Assembly: GCA_020629835.1 (NCBI GenBank)
Contig: JAHDCO010000004.1
Span: forward strand, 62,001 to 126,000
Origin: Granulosicoccaceae bacterium
Lineage (GTDB): Bacteria > Pseudomonadota > Gammaproteobacteria > Granulosicoccales > Granulosicoccaceae
Length of the DNA stretch: 64,000 bases
Direction: 5' to 3'
The notes beneath the pieces were generated by a model that saw only the letters and a program-made list of their open reading frames with translations, was not told where the DNA came from and did no database searches. The stretch's first letter is position 1. Each line of letters begins with the position of its first letter. Of the stretch, positions 7,518 through 16,394 are shown piece by piece. The translations under genes were made by a program, and so were the position numbers.

Positions 7518-9578
7518 TTAATCGATACCTAAGGCTGCTTTTCGTTTGTTGGCCCACGTTCGCAGTATTTGATCTATTGCAAGGCCAATAAACGCTACAC
7601 AGAAGCCAAGAACCAAGCCGTTACCCACGCCTTGTCGATCGGATAATGAACCTAAAATTAATTGGCCTAAATCATCGGTACCGATGAGCGCTCCAATAAT
7701 TACCATGGCGAGTGCGAACACAACCGTTTGATTGATTCCGAGGGCCATATGGGGAAAGGATAACGGCAGCTCGATGGAAAATAATCGTTGAAATCGATTA
7801 ACCCCAGACATGGAACCTGCGTCGTGCAGTTCGCTGGGTACGCTGCGTAAGCCAACGACGGTGTAACGAGCCGCAGGTATAGTCGCGTAGACCACGATAG
7901 CAATCAGCACAGAAGTATCAGTTACACCGAACAACATCATTACCGGTATGAGGTAGATAAACGACGGAAACGTTTGAAAGGTATCGCACCAAGCCAGTAG
8001 GATGCGGGTGGCCGTTGCGTTCTGTGCGCACAGTGTACCGACGACAATACCAATGACTCCGGAAATGAGTACCGCCATCGTCATCAAATAGGAGGTGATC
8101 AATGCCCTGTCCCACCATTCAGTCATCGCAATAAACAGTAGGTATCCGCCAACGATCAGAGCGGATCGGATGCCGCCAACAATAAAGCCGATGCCCATCA
8201 CCAGAGTAAACGTAGCAATCGCAGGCATCGCCAGAAAGGCTTTTTTCACTGGGATAAGCACATCCACAATAAGCCATTCATTAAAGCCTTTGAGCGCGTA
8301 GAAAAACGTATCCCACATCCAGTCCACCCCGGCTTGCCAGAACGGCTCAGTCGTAATGCCTTTGTTGTGCGGTATGAGATACAGATAGTTGAAACCTTCT
8401 TTAAAAATCAACTGACCGATACCTGCGAGCGCGACGCCTGCTGCAAACACACCCGCAAACCAAAGGGTGTATTTGTGTCGTTCTTTAAAGGATTGATCTG
8501 CAAAATAATCGGTTTGCTTATTGGCCCACGCCAACGACAGTCGATCGAGCACAATCGCAATCAATACGATGCACACGCCAATTTCCAACGCTAACCCGAT
8601 CCGCAGGCGGTTTAGCGCGATGAGTAAATCGTTACCGAGGCCTTTGGCGCCGATTAGTGAAGCGATTACTACCATAGCAAGGCACTGCATGATGACCTGG
8701 TTAACGCCCAGCAGGATGTCGCGTCGTGCAGAAGGAATTAATACGCGGCGCATGAGCTGCCAATCGGTGCAGCCATTCATTAGACCCGCCTCAGCTACTT
8801 CAGCGGGTACTTTCTTCAAACCCAGATTTGTCAAACGCACCATTGGCGGGGTGGCAAAGATGATGGTGGCAATGGCCCCCGCATGATCGCCTATTCCAAA
8901 AAACACCATGACGGGTATCAGATACGAGAAGTGCGGCATGATCTGCGCAACGTTCAATATGGGATTCAGTACGGCTTCAACCGTTTTACTTTTGTAACTC
9001 CATACGCCTAAAAGCAGTCCAATCAATATTGCTGTTGGAGCCGCAATCAATACAAACGACAAGGTTTGCATTGACGGTTCCCACTGCCCGAAAACAGCAA
9101 TGTAGGTGAAGGCAAAACCAACAAAGCACGCAAGACCAACACCGCTCAGCGCATAACCCAGGATCACTACACCACCGGTGACGACTGTCCACGGCAAACC
9201 GGGCCAGCGTGCCCAGGGATTCTCCGTTGCCCAGTCCCAACTGGTGAAGGTTACGATGGTCTTGACACCTCCGAGCATCAGTTCACGTACAAATTCAATT
9301 AAGAACAGAACAAACCCGGAAATACTGCGGGTCACCTGACGCATCAGCGGTTTTTCTTCGTATTCCTCAATGTCCGGATCCCAGACATCAATCAGCCACC
9401 AATCGAACATCAGGTAGTCCACCGAGTTATTGATGACGACAGGAAGGCTTTTTAACAACGTGGGAAATCGCCACAGCCAGTTGCCCTCATTGGCGGGTAC
9501 AAGCAGGCACAGCAATATAAATACAACGATCAGCAAGAGCAGTTGTAACGGTTTACTTTTTTGGAGAGTCGCCATCAT
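7518..9578 (-). CDS. tmoW: TMAO ABC transporter, fused double permease
   Basis: 686 residues made of two glycine-betaine-type permease modules in tandem. Each has its own EAA loop (AEAGLMNGCTDWQLMRRV near the middle and HDAGSMSGVNRFQRLFSIEL near the C-terminus) and a following ALAMVVIASLIG / ALAMVIIGALIG helix. An extra N-terminal region with one membrane segment and a WLIDVWDPDIEEYEE loop precedes them. This is the architecture of the TMAO importer subunit TmoW described in marine roseobacters. It overlaps the ATPase gene tmoV by four bases. Specificity for TMAO comes from context with tmm and tdm; glycine betaine or choline cannot be ruled out from the permease alone. Confidence 0.9.
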   Translation of the reverse strand: MMATLQKSKPLQLLLLIVVFILLCLLVPANEGNWLWRFPTLLKSLPVVINNSVDYLMFDWWLIDVWDPDIEEYEEKPLMRQVTRSISGFVLFLIEFVRELMLGGVKTIVTFTSWDWATENPWARWPGLPWTVVTGGVVILGYALSGVGLACFVGFAFTYIAVFGQWEPSMQTLSFVLIAAPTAILIGLLLGVWSYKSKTVEAVLNPILNVAQIMPHFSYLIPVMVFFGIGDHAGAIATIIFATPPMVRLTNLGLKKVPAEVAEAGLMNGCTDWQLMRRVLIPSARRDILLGVNQVIMQCLAMVVIASLIGAKGLGNDLLIALNRLRIGLALEIGVCIVLIAIVLDRLSLAWANKQTDYFADQSFKERHKYTLWFAGVFAAGVALAGIGQLIFKEGFNYLYLIPHNKGITTEPFWQAGVDWMWDTFFYALKGFNEWLIVDVLIPVKKAFLAMPAIATFTLVMGIGFIVGGIRSALIVGGYLLFIAMTEWWDRALITSYLMTMAVLISGVIGIVVGTLCAQNATATRILLAWCDTFQTFPSFIYLIPVMMLFGVTDTSVLIAIVVYATIPAARYTVVGLRSVPSELHDAGSMSGVNRFQRLFSIELPLSFPHMALGINQTVVFALAMVIIGALIGTDDLGQLILGSLSDRQGVGNGLVLGFCVAFIGLAIDQILRTWANKRKAALGID

Positions 9579-10645
9579 GATGCTCGCCCTGCTTCGTGTT
9601 GGTTGTGCCCCCCAAACAGTAGGCTAATGACTTTCGAAGCACGTACCGAACCCACCACCTGTCCAGCATCGTCCACCACGGATACGGGTTTGTCTGAGCT
9701 CAGCACTAACTCAGCGACCGTTTCGATGATGGCATCTTTTTCCACTTTCAGATCGCTCACTTCATGATTGGCTTCCAGTGGTTCCATGACGGTTTCAATC
9801 TTTAAAACTTTTTCACGCGGAACTTCTTCGGTGAACTTTCTAACGTATTCAGAAACCGGGTTTAACACGATGTTGGCCGGAGTATCGAGCTGTTCAATGA
9901 TCCCATCTTTCATAATGGCGATCCGATCGGCCAATCGGAGTGCTTCATCGAAATCGTGTGTGACGAATAAAATGGTTTTACTCAGCACACTTTGCAAACG
10001 CAGAAATTCATCTTGCATCTCTTTTCTGATCAGTGGATCCAGCGCAGAGAATGGTTCATCAAGGAACCAGATGTCCGGTTCAATCGCTAACGAGCGCGCA
10101 ATACCAACGCGCTGTTGTTGCCCTCCGGAAAGTTCGCGTGGAAAGTAGTTTTCGCGCCCGGACAAGCTCACCAATTCGACCATTTCAGCAGCTCGCGCAA
10201 TACTGTCTTTGGTGCTGACGCCCTTAACCTGGAGTGGGAAGGCAATATTTTCCAGGACGGTCTTATGTGGCAGTAACGCAAAGCTTTGAAACACCATGCC
10301 CATTTTACTGCGCCGCAGTTCAATGAGCTTTTTGTTGTTAAGCGAGCGAATGTCCTCACCATCGACGTAGATCTTGCCGACGGTAGCTTCTGTCAGCCGA
10401 GAGATACAGCGAAGTAGCGTGGATTTGCCTGAGCCTGACAGGCCCATGATGATAAGTAACTCACCCGGGTACACTTCAAATGACGCGTTATTGACCCCGA
10501 CAATACAGCCGTTTTCCTGAAACTTTGCGGCATCCACCACTCCGCCGGACGATTGCAGCATGCGTTTGGCATTTTCTCCAAAAATCTTATAAACACCATC
10601 ACAGCGGATAGTGGGATCTGTTGGGTTTGAAGCGGTCGATGACAT
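9575..10645 (-). CDS. tmoV: TMAO ABC transporter ATP-binding protein
   Basis: 356 residues of the ProV/OpuAA type. Walker A GLSGSGKST (~69), Q-loop VFQSFALLPH, ABC signature ELSGGQQQRVGIARSLA and Walker B IWFLDEPFSALD are intact, with the switch histidine in FVTHD. The C-terminal ~80 residues end in one CBS-like unit (DKPVSVVDDAGQVVGSVRASKV), as in osmoprotectant importers, where CBS units can sense ionic strength; here only a single unit is visible. It is coupled to tmoW by a four-base overlap and separated from the binding protein gene by a stem-loop. Confidence 0.9.
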   Translation of the reverse strand: MSSTASNPTDPTIRCDGVYKIFGENAKRMLQSSGGVVDAAKFQENGCIVGVNNASFEVYPGELLIIMGLSGSGKSTLLRCISRLTEATVGKIYVDGEDIRSLNNKKLIELRRSKMGMVFQSFALLPHKTVLENIAFPLQVKGVSTKDSIARAAEMVELVSLSGRENYFPRELSGGQQQRVGIARSLAIEPDIWFLDEPFSALDPLIRKEMQDEFLRLQSVLSKTILFVTHDFDEALRLADRIAIMKDGIIEQLDTPANIVLNPVSEYVRKFTEEVPREKVLKIETVMEPLEANHEVSDLKVEKDAIIETVAELVLSSDKPVSVVDDAGQVVGSVRASKVISLLFGGHNQHEAGRAS

Positions 10646-10709
10646 GGTGGCGGTATCACTCGATTGCCAAGGTCGTTGGCGTGGTGGAAACGTTTTCTGT
10701 AAAAACCAA

Positions 10710-10745
10710 TAAGCCCTCTGGAACTTGGATGAACCAGAGGGCTTA
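10710..10745 (-). terminator. intercistronic stem-loop between tmoX and tmoV
   Basis: TAAGCCCTCTGG (10710-10721) pairs with CCAGAGGGCTTA (10734-10745), a 12-bp perfect stem with a 12-base loop. Read on the minus strand it is followed by TTGGTTTTT, so it can act as a partial terminator and 3' stabiliser. This would keep the binding protein mRNA in excess over the membrane subunits, a known arrangement in ABC operons. Confidence 0.75.
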
Positions 10746-10828
10746 AGTCGTACTCATTAAAGCTTACAAAGCGGCTTCAGCATACTTGAATAGTTACTAA
10801 AGCTATTTGCAATTAACCAACGTTAGCC

Positions 10829-11782
10829 TTACTGCGTCCAGGGCATCCAGACGTCTTCGTTATCTGCTAACCACTTTGCTGCAGCGTCTTTATGGTCCAT
10901 CTTGTCGATATCAACCAATGCCGCCATTTCGCCAATCTGAGTGGTAGTGAAGTCAAGCTTGGAAAACGCCGTGTAGGCTGCGGGGTGAGTCTTTGGGAAC
11001 TTATAGTTAGCTGCTTTCTTCAACCAGCCTTTTGGTGAACCACAGCTGCCGTCACCACCATCTTCTTTACGGCACCCATCGAAATACTCTGGGAATTCGA
11101 TGAAGGTGAAACCATCAGCATCGGTAAAGTTTGGCGTCCAGTTAAAGATAATGGTGCCACGCTTTTCTTTCTTGGCAGAAGCCAGCTCTGTCCACAGTGC
11201 ATCAGCGCCACCTGCGAATTTCACTGTCCACGTATCGGCCAAACCCAAGGCTTCCAAGCGCACAGGCATTAAATCACCGTGCCAGCTTTGTGGCCCTTCC
11301 AGCCAACGTCCTTTACCTTCTGAATCGGCGGTGGCGAAAACCTCAGGGCAATCTTTCAGCGCTTCCCAGCTAGGTAATCCGGGGCAAAGGTTTTCTTCAA
11401 TAACCCAAGTCGGTACACCCATTTCTTCCAGAGTGGTCGCTGAATGGGTACCAGCGTCAATGACGCCGCCTTTAGCCATTGCGTTATAGAACGACTTACC
11501 GAACGTTGACTGCCACACTTCGTGGGAAATGGTGACGTCACCGTTACGAATCGATTCGTAAACGGCCTGCGAATCAGCAGGAACGTATTCAACGTTGCTG
11601 CCCATGCTTTCAAACATACCGCCAATAACGTAAGCCATAACGACTTGGCTTGACCAGTTGTGCAGTGGAATGACGATAGGCTGTGTGCTGTCAGCAGCTT
11701 TTGCCGCGCCGCCCATGGTCATCAGTGAAACACAGCTTGCAGCCGCAAGCGTGCGAAGCATCTTTGGGGATCTAAATTTCAT
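10829..11782 (-). CDS. tmoX: TMAO ABC transporter periplasmic binding protein
   Basis: 317 residues. A Sec signal peptide (LRTLAAASCVSLMTMGGAAKA) is followed by the glycine-betaine-binding (OpuAC) fold: IVIPLHNWSSQVVMAYVIGG, the ADSQAVYESIRNGDVTISHEVW segment and PQSWHGDLM. Many tryptophans (W43, EVW, GPQSW, FNWTP, MPWTQ) are suited to the aromatic cage that holds a quaternary or N-oxide methylamine. Cysteines in NLCPGLPSW, KDCPE, FDGCRKE and GSCGSP could form disulfides. It is the first gene of the tmoXVW block, and a short open leader precedes it. TMAO is the likely ligand given tmm and tdm. Confidence 0.9.
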   Translation of the reverse strand: MKFRSPKMLRTLAAASCVSLMTMGGAAKAADSTQPIVIPLHNWSSQVVMAYVIGGMFESMGSNVEYVPADSQAVYESIRNGDVTISHEVWQSTFGKSFYNAMAKGGVIDAGTHSATTLEEMGVPTWVIEENLCPGLPSWEALKDCPEVFATADSEGKGRWLEGPQSWHGDLMPVRLEALGLADTWTVKFAGGADALWTELASAKKEKRGTIIFNWTPNFTDADGFTFIEFPEYFDGCRKEDGGDGSCGSPKGWLKKAANYKFPKTHPAAYTAFSKLDFTTTQIGEMAALVDIDKMDHKDAAAKWLADNEDVWMPWTQ

Positions 11783-11818
11783 AGTGTAGTCTCTGTTGGT
11801 TCAACGTCTGTTACTTGT

Positions 11819-11851
11819 CTAGTTATATAAAGGCTTTCGGTCTAAATTCAT
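11819..11851 (-). CDS. putative 10-residue leader peptide upstream of tmoX
   Basis: On the minus strand an ATG at 11851 opens MNLDRKPLYN and stops at 11819. It is preceded at five bases by a very strong Shine-Dalgarno, GGAGGAGG (complement of 11856-11863), better than that of tmoX itself, which starts 36 bp downstream. This looks like a translated leader that could control tmoX expression or couple ribosome loading. Function is unproven. Confidence 0.4.
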   Translation of the reverse strand: MNLDRKPLYN

Positions 11852-11961
11852 GAAGCCTCCTCCACATCTTTCATTCGAACGTTCCTGTGCGGTAGAACGC
11901 TATCATTATTCTTTACAGCAAACAAATCCAAATTTCAGAAGCACAAAACGAACGAATGAAG

Positions 11962-11978
11962 TTGCGCCGGTGGCGCAA
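11962..11978 (-). terminator. hairpin after tdm
   Basis: TTGCGCC (11962-11968) pairs with GGCGCAA (11972-11978) across a three-base loop, 6 bp beyond the tdm stop codon. The downstream minus-strand sequence is only moderately T-rich (CTTCATTCG), so termination may be partial. Confidence 0.5.
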
Positions 11979-11984
11979 TTAGAT

Positions 11985-14351
11985 TTAGTAATTTCCTTTT
12001 ACTCGCTCCTTCGTTGGGTCGAACATGGGCGTGGTTACAACCGTTGCACTTAAGCGCTTTTGTTGTCCGTCCAACTGCCCTACTTCAATACGCGTACCCG
12101 GTACGGCGTGCGTTATGTCAATACGTGCCATCGCAATCACTTTACCGAGAATGGGTGATTTTATTGCTGAGGTTATCTCGCCCACCTGAGCTCGTCCGAC
12201 CCGAATGCAATCGCCCGATGTGGGGACTGTCCCCCCGTCGAGTTCTAAGCCCATTAGCTGGCGTTGCGGATGCAATTTTCGTTGCTCCAACACTTCTCTA
12301 CCGACAAAGTCATCTTCTTTCGACTTCAACGGTACGGTAAAGCCAATACCTGCTTCAAATGGATCCGTTCGGTCTGTGAACTCATAACCTGCGAAGATCA
12401 AACCGCTTTCTATTCGCAACATGTCCAGCGCTGCAAGTCCTAAAGGCGCCATGCCCAACGGTTCGCCCGCCTCCCAGATTGCATCAAATACAGCGCGCGC
12501 ATCGTTGGGATGACAAAACACCTCAAAACCAAGTTCACCGGAATAGCCGGTTCGACTTACCACAACCGCTGGTCCGTGAAAGTCGCCTATGCGACCAACA
12601 CAGAAACGAAACCAACCAAGATCTTGTACGGTGGGTTGTACCGGTGCCGTCCAAATGATTTTCGACAAGATCTCTCGTGATAACGGACCTTGTACAGCAA
12701 CGTTACACAGGTGGCTGGTGCTGTTGCGTACCCACGCATTCATGTTATGCGCGGCAGCTAACTCTCGAAGTGCAAGACCACTTTCGTCATTACCACCTAC
12801 CCAGCGGAAGTTTTCATCACCTAACTTGAATACCGTGCCGTCATCAATCATGCCGCCATGCACGTAACACATCGCGGTGTATACCACCTGCCCGATAGCA
12901 AGCTTCTTGATGTTTCTTGTCACAGCAAGTTGCATTAACGCTTCTGCGTCTGGCCCTGTCACCTCATACTTTCTTAATGGGGACAAATCCATAATGGCGG
13001 CTTTTTCACGGCACGCCCAATACTCTGCGGTTGTGCCGTAATTGGTCATGGTATTGGCTAGCCAATACCCGTTGTATTCGATGAAATCTCTTGTGTGTTC
13101 GGCAAAGCAAGCGTGAAAGCCTGTTTCCTGCGTCTGTTCCAAATCTGCCTCCGCCGTTTTTCTAAAACCGATCGATCGTTTAAAAAGTTCTTGTTGCCCA
13201 TATACCCGCGTTTGTATGTCGGTGGGGTTCCAGCCGTTAGCCGCGTCAACGTCACAGGGACAGGCCGTCGCAATACACACAATGTCCGACAGCGCTTTTA
13301 GTAAGACATAGTCGCCCGGGCGTGACCAAGGCTCGTCCATACCCAGTGCATTTGTTTCATCGAGTAAGGTGTTAAAGAAAAAGTTAATCGCAGGCCAACC
13401 ACCGCGCGGCCGGATGCCATAGTTAGCCAGCGAACGGTTCATGTTGCTTGAACAGTTAATGTGGCCCGGGTAACCGAGATCCTCGTAATAACGCGCAGTG
13501 CAAGCCAGCCCAAAGGTATCGTGACGCCCACAGGTATCCTGAACGATCTCTACTAAGGGTTCGTGATCGCTGCTGAAGTATTTTGAATAGATACCCGGTG
13601 CCGGGTATAGCAACCCGCTCAACGAGCGTGTTGTTGTCGGGTCAATGTCTCTTTCCAGGCCTTTATCCAAAGCTCTAGCGGAAAACGCTTGAAAGTCCGA
13701 ACATTCACGGCCCTGTACATCCAGGATTTGAATGTACTGACCGGCTTTAACTTCGAAAGAGAACGCGTTACCGGGCAGGATGTTTTCATCTAGCACGGCA
13801 TCCGCTAAGGGTGCCGGTGGTTGCAGCTTTTCGCCTGTCATTCGGGGCGTCGCACGCTCAATGAACATCACAACGTCCGTGGGTGAATTTTGTTGTTCAG
13901 GCGACATGGGGCCACCGGGTGCTGCAATGCAGAACAAGCCACCCGCCATAACCGTAAGGCTTCGAATTTCGCCTGCGTAAGATTCACCGTTGAACAACAC
14001 GACAGAGTCCGCGTTTGCCAACGAAAAACCTGCGTTCTCCAATACGCCCAATACCCGTTGGCCGCTAGCGCCGCCAGATCGCAGAGTATTTAGTAGCCCA
14101 TTAGCGTTCGGATCCCCTACTGCGCCGAGTCTTGCCGCATCAGAGATGCCATCGGGCGTGAAGTGCACACACTCAACCGCTTGCAAACCTTCGGTGTCCT
14201 GAACATTGATGACGTCGCCTGCCTCGACCTCCAGTGCGCGTGAGCCGCCGCCTGGGATGACGTGACGCTCAACGTTATCGGGCAATACAGGCAGGCCTGG
14301 CACGGTAATCCCTGATCGGGAGAACGGGGCTGGTGTTACTGGCGCATTCAT
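11985..14351 (-). CDS. tdm: trimethylamine N-oxide demethylase
   Basis: 788 residues, the size of characterised Tdm. The N-terminal half contains a DUF1989 domain (FEVKAGQYIQILDVQGRE at ~200, and ATACPCDVDAANGW, whose cysteines are candidate metal ligands), preceded by what looks like a second, decayed copy (LEVEAGDVINVQDTEGLQ at ~40). The C-terminal half (~415-788) is a GcvT-type tetrahydrofolate-binding module: MDLSPLRKYEVTGPDA, VVVSRTGYSGELGFEVF and GLAALDMLRIESGLIFAG. The enzyme splits TMAO into dimethylamine and formaldehyde, and the GcvT module can pass the one-carbon unit to tetrahydrofolate. The ATG at 14351 has an AGAGG ribosome-binding site. Confidence 0.95.
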   Translation of the reverse strand: MNAPVTPAPFSRSGITVPGLPVLPDNVERHVIPGGGSRALEVEAGDVINVQDTEGLQAVECVHFTPDGISDAARLGAVGDPNANGLLNTLRSGGASGQRVLGVLENAGFSLANADSVVLFNGESYAGEIRSLTVMAGGLFCIAAPGGPMSPEQQNSPTDVVMFIERATPRMTGEKLQPPAPLADAVLDENILPGNAFSFEVKAGQYIQILDVQGRECSDFQAFSARALDKGLERDIDPTTTRSLSGLLYPAPGIYSKYFSSDHEPLVEIVQDTCGRHDTFGLACTARYYEDLGYPGHINCSSNMNRSLANYGIRPRGGWPAINFFFNTLLDETNALGMDEPWSRPGDYVLLKALSDIVCIATACPCDVDAANGWNPTDIQTRVYGQQELFKRSIGFRKTAEADLEQTQETGFHACFAEHTRDFIEYNGYWLANTMTNYGTTAEYWACREKAAIMDLSPLRKYEVTGPDAEALMQLAVTRNIKKLAIGQVVYTAMCYVHGGMIDDGTVFKLGDENFRWVGGNDESGLALRELAAAHNMNAWVRNSTSHLCNVAVQGPLSREILSKIIWTAPVQPTVQDLGWFRFCVGRIGDFHGPAVVVSRTGYSGELGFEVFCHPNDARAVFDAIWEAGEPLGMAPLGLAALDMLRIESGLIFAGYEFTDRTDPFEAGIGFTVPLKSKEDDFVGREVLEQRKLHPQRQLMGLELDGGTVPTSGDCIRVGRAQVGEITSAIKSPILGKVIAMARIDITHAVPGTRIEVGQLDGQQKRLSATVVTTPMFDPTKERVKGNY

Positions 14352-14520
14352 AGCAATACCTCTGGCGAATTAACATCGCCGCCAATTCCGCATTGCGTAT
14401 GGAAATCGGTAATCACGCGGTAGACCTAAAAGCGAGACTTTCGTCAACGCCGCTACCTTACACTAGATTTTCCTGTAATGAAAATAATGTAACTGGCCTT
14501 AAATCAGTCTAAAACGATTT

Positions 14521-15222
14521 TTAAGATTCTACGGCTGATGTTTTCGACGTTGGATAGGCGATGATGCAAACGTATTTGGCTGGCAGGTCTATGAGTTTGG
14601 TGGGCCCGTGAGGCGCATCGGCATCAAAGAACAACGAGTCACCGGGTTCCATGATGAACACTTTGTCGGCATGACGGTATTCGACGCTCCCCTCCAGAAA
14701 GTAGAGAAACTCAATGCCATCGTGCTGAAACGTTTCAAACACGTCGGACTCGTCGGTTAGTGTGATCATGTAGGGCTCGCCGATCACGCCGCTGCTGTTT
14801 GCACCAAGATAACCCAGCAGTTGATATTGATGCCCAGCTCGTGTGCCACGTCGTTCGGCTGAGACGCCCGCTCCGCTTTTAACCTGCACGGCCATACGTT
14901 CTTGTTCGTACCGCGCCAACAACTGCGAAATCGGTACACCGAGAGCGTTCGATAATGACTGCAGCGTGGTCAGCGATGGCGAAGTCATGCCGTTTTCGAT
15001 TTTGGACAACATGCCTACCGATAAACCGCTGCTTTCGGCCATTTCTGCCACGGTAATACCCAATTGACGTCGGATGGCTCGAACCTCACGGCCAATCGCC
15101 ACCTCCAGTTTACGTTCGGTATTGTCGCGGAGTGAATGCGGGTCCTGCTTCAGCGGCAACGTCACCTCAGGTGCCCCGACTACAGGCTCATCGGCAGCAG
15201 CTTTGGTTGGTGATTTGCTCAT
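14521..15222 (-). CDS. XRE-family regulator with cupin sensor domain
   Basis: 233 residues: a disordered N-terminus, an XRE helix-turn-helix at ~33-90 (EVRAIRRQLGITVAEMAESS, LSVGMLSKIENGMTSPSLTT), and a C-terminal cupin (~155-225: FQHDGIEFLYFLEGSVEYRH, EPGDSLFFDADAPHGP). This class senses small ligands in the cupin barrel and controls amine or amino acid catabolism genes. It sits upstream of tdm in the same orientation and divergent from mgsA, so it is the prime candidate regulator of both arms of the methylamine island. The 218 bp divergent region 15223-15440 must hold its own promoter and the mgs promoter. Confidence 0.88.
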   Translation of the reverse strand: MSKSPTKAAADEPVVGAPEVTLPLKQDPHSLRDNTERKLEVAIGREVRAIRRQLGITVAEMAESSGLSVGMLSKIENGMTSPSLTTLQSLSNALGVPISQLLARYEQERMAVQVKSGAGVSAERRGTRAGHQYQLLGYLGANSSGVIGEPYMITLTDESDVFETFQHDGIEFLYFLEGSVEYRHADKVFIMEPGDSLFFDADAPHGPTKLIDLPAKYVCIIAYPTSKTSAVES

Positions 15223-15440
15223 AACGGCTTGATTTCGGCAAGATTTGTAGTCAGAGTCTACATGCTCTGTCTTGGTGCGTTGGGTAAGTTTTTGTGCTCA
15301 CTGAGTGTTTTTGAACGAACTGTCAGCCACGTATGCAGGGCATCAAAATATTATTCAGAAGAAAATATCATTCCTTTCTTGAATATCCGATGGTTCGGTG
15401 ATACCGTTTTGCGACTTGTTACCAACCAGTGTGCAACACC

Positions 15441-16394
15441 ATGTGCGGAATTGTCGGTTTGTATCTGAAAAACGAAGCGTTGTATTCACAGCTTGGCGCG
15501 TTGTTCAAGCCAATGCTTGTGGAAATGACCAGTCGAGGCCCCGATTCGGCCGGTGTTGCGATCTACCGTGATCCGGTGCCAAGCGATCAGGTGAAATTTT
15601 CCTTAGCCCACGATAGCAATCAGTTTGACTGGAAGTCGCTGGCAAGTGACCTGTCGCAAGCTCTGGACTGCAGTGCTGACGTTTCACAACGAGACACGCA
15701 TGGCATCCTGGTGACCTCTGGTGATGAGAAGGCAGTGCAAACCTGGCTTGCTGAAAACGCACCGGACGTTCGCGTTGTGGGTAGTGGGAGCAGCGTAGAA
15801 ATATACAAAGAAACCGGTTTACCCGAGGACGTATATGAACGCTTTGGATTAGAGAACGCCGAAGGCCGACACATGATTGGTCATACCCGCATGGCCACCG
15901 AAAGTGCGGTAACCACTGCGGGTTCTCACCCTTTTGCAACCGGTGCGGATCTTTGTCTTGTGCACAACGGGTCGTTGTCTAACCACAACCGGTTACGAGA
16001 AGAACTTAAACGTAAAGGCGTAACGTTTGGCAGTCAGAACGACTCTGAAGTGGCAGCGGCTTACCTTACGTGGAAGTTGCGTCAAGGTGTATCGCTAAAA
16101 GATGCACTTGAACAAGCGTTGGACGATTTGGATGGGTTCTTTACGTTCTGCATCGGTACCAGCGACGGATTTGCGGTTCTTAGAGATCCGATCGCGTGTA
16201 AGCACGCTGTGCTAGCTGAAACCGATGATTGGGTTGCTATGGCTACTGAGTATCGCGCTATCGCCACACTGCCGGGTGCAGCCCAGGCGAAAGTGTGGGA
16301 ACCTCGGCCCTCGACGGTGTATGCCTGGGGTGCAGAAACGCTTGATGGGCAAGCGGCCAACGCTTTTGAACACGCTGATAAGGGTGCTGCGTAA
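15441..16394 (+). CDS. mgsA: N-methylglutamate synthase subunit A (class II glutamine amidotransferase-like)
   Basis: 317 residues from the ATG at 15441, so that Cys2 of MCGIVGLYL becomes the N-terminal nucleophile after Met removal; a GTG twelve bases upstream would bury this cysteine. Further Ntn-amidotransferase motifs: MTSRGPDSAG, IGHTRMATESAVT, HPFATGADLCLVHNGSLSNH and QNDSEVAAAYLTWKL. In the N-methylglutamate pathway MgsABC converts gamma-glutamylmethylamide and 2-oxoglutarate to N-methylglutamate and glutamate, and subunit A transfers the methylamine. It overlaps mgsB by one base. Confidence 0.93.
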   Translation: MCGIVGLYLKNEALYSQLGALFKPMLVEMTSRGPDSAGVAIYRDPVPSDQVKFSLAHDSNQFDWKSLASDLSQALDCSADVSQRDTHGILVTSGDEKAVQTWLAENAPDVRVVGSGSSVEIYKETGLPEDVYERFGLENAEGRHMIGHTRMATESAVTTAGSHPFATGADLCLVHNGSLSNHNRLREELKRKGVTFGSQNDSEVAAAYLTWKLRQGVSLKDALEQALDDLDGFFTFCIGTSDGFAVLRDPIACKHAVLAETDDWVAMATEYRAIATLPGAAQAKVWEPRPSTVYAWGAETLDGQAANAFEHADKGAA

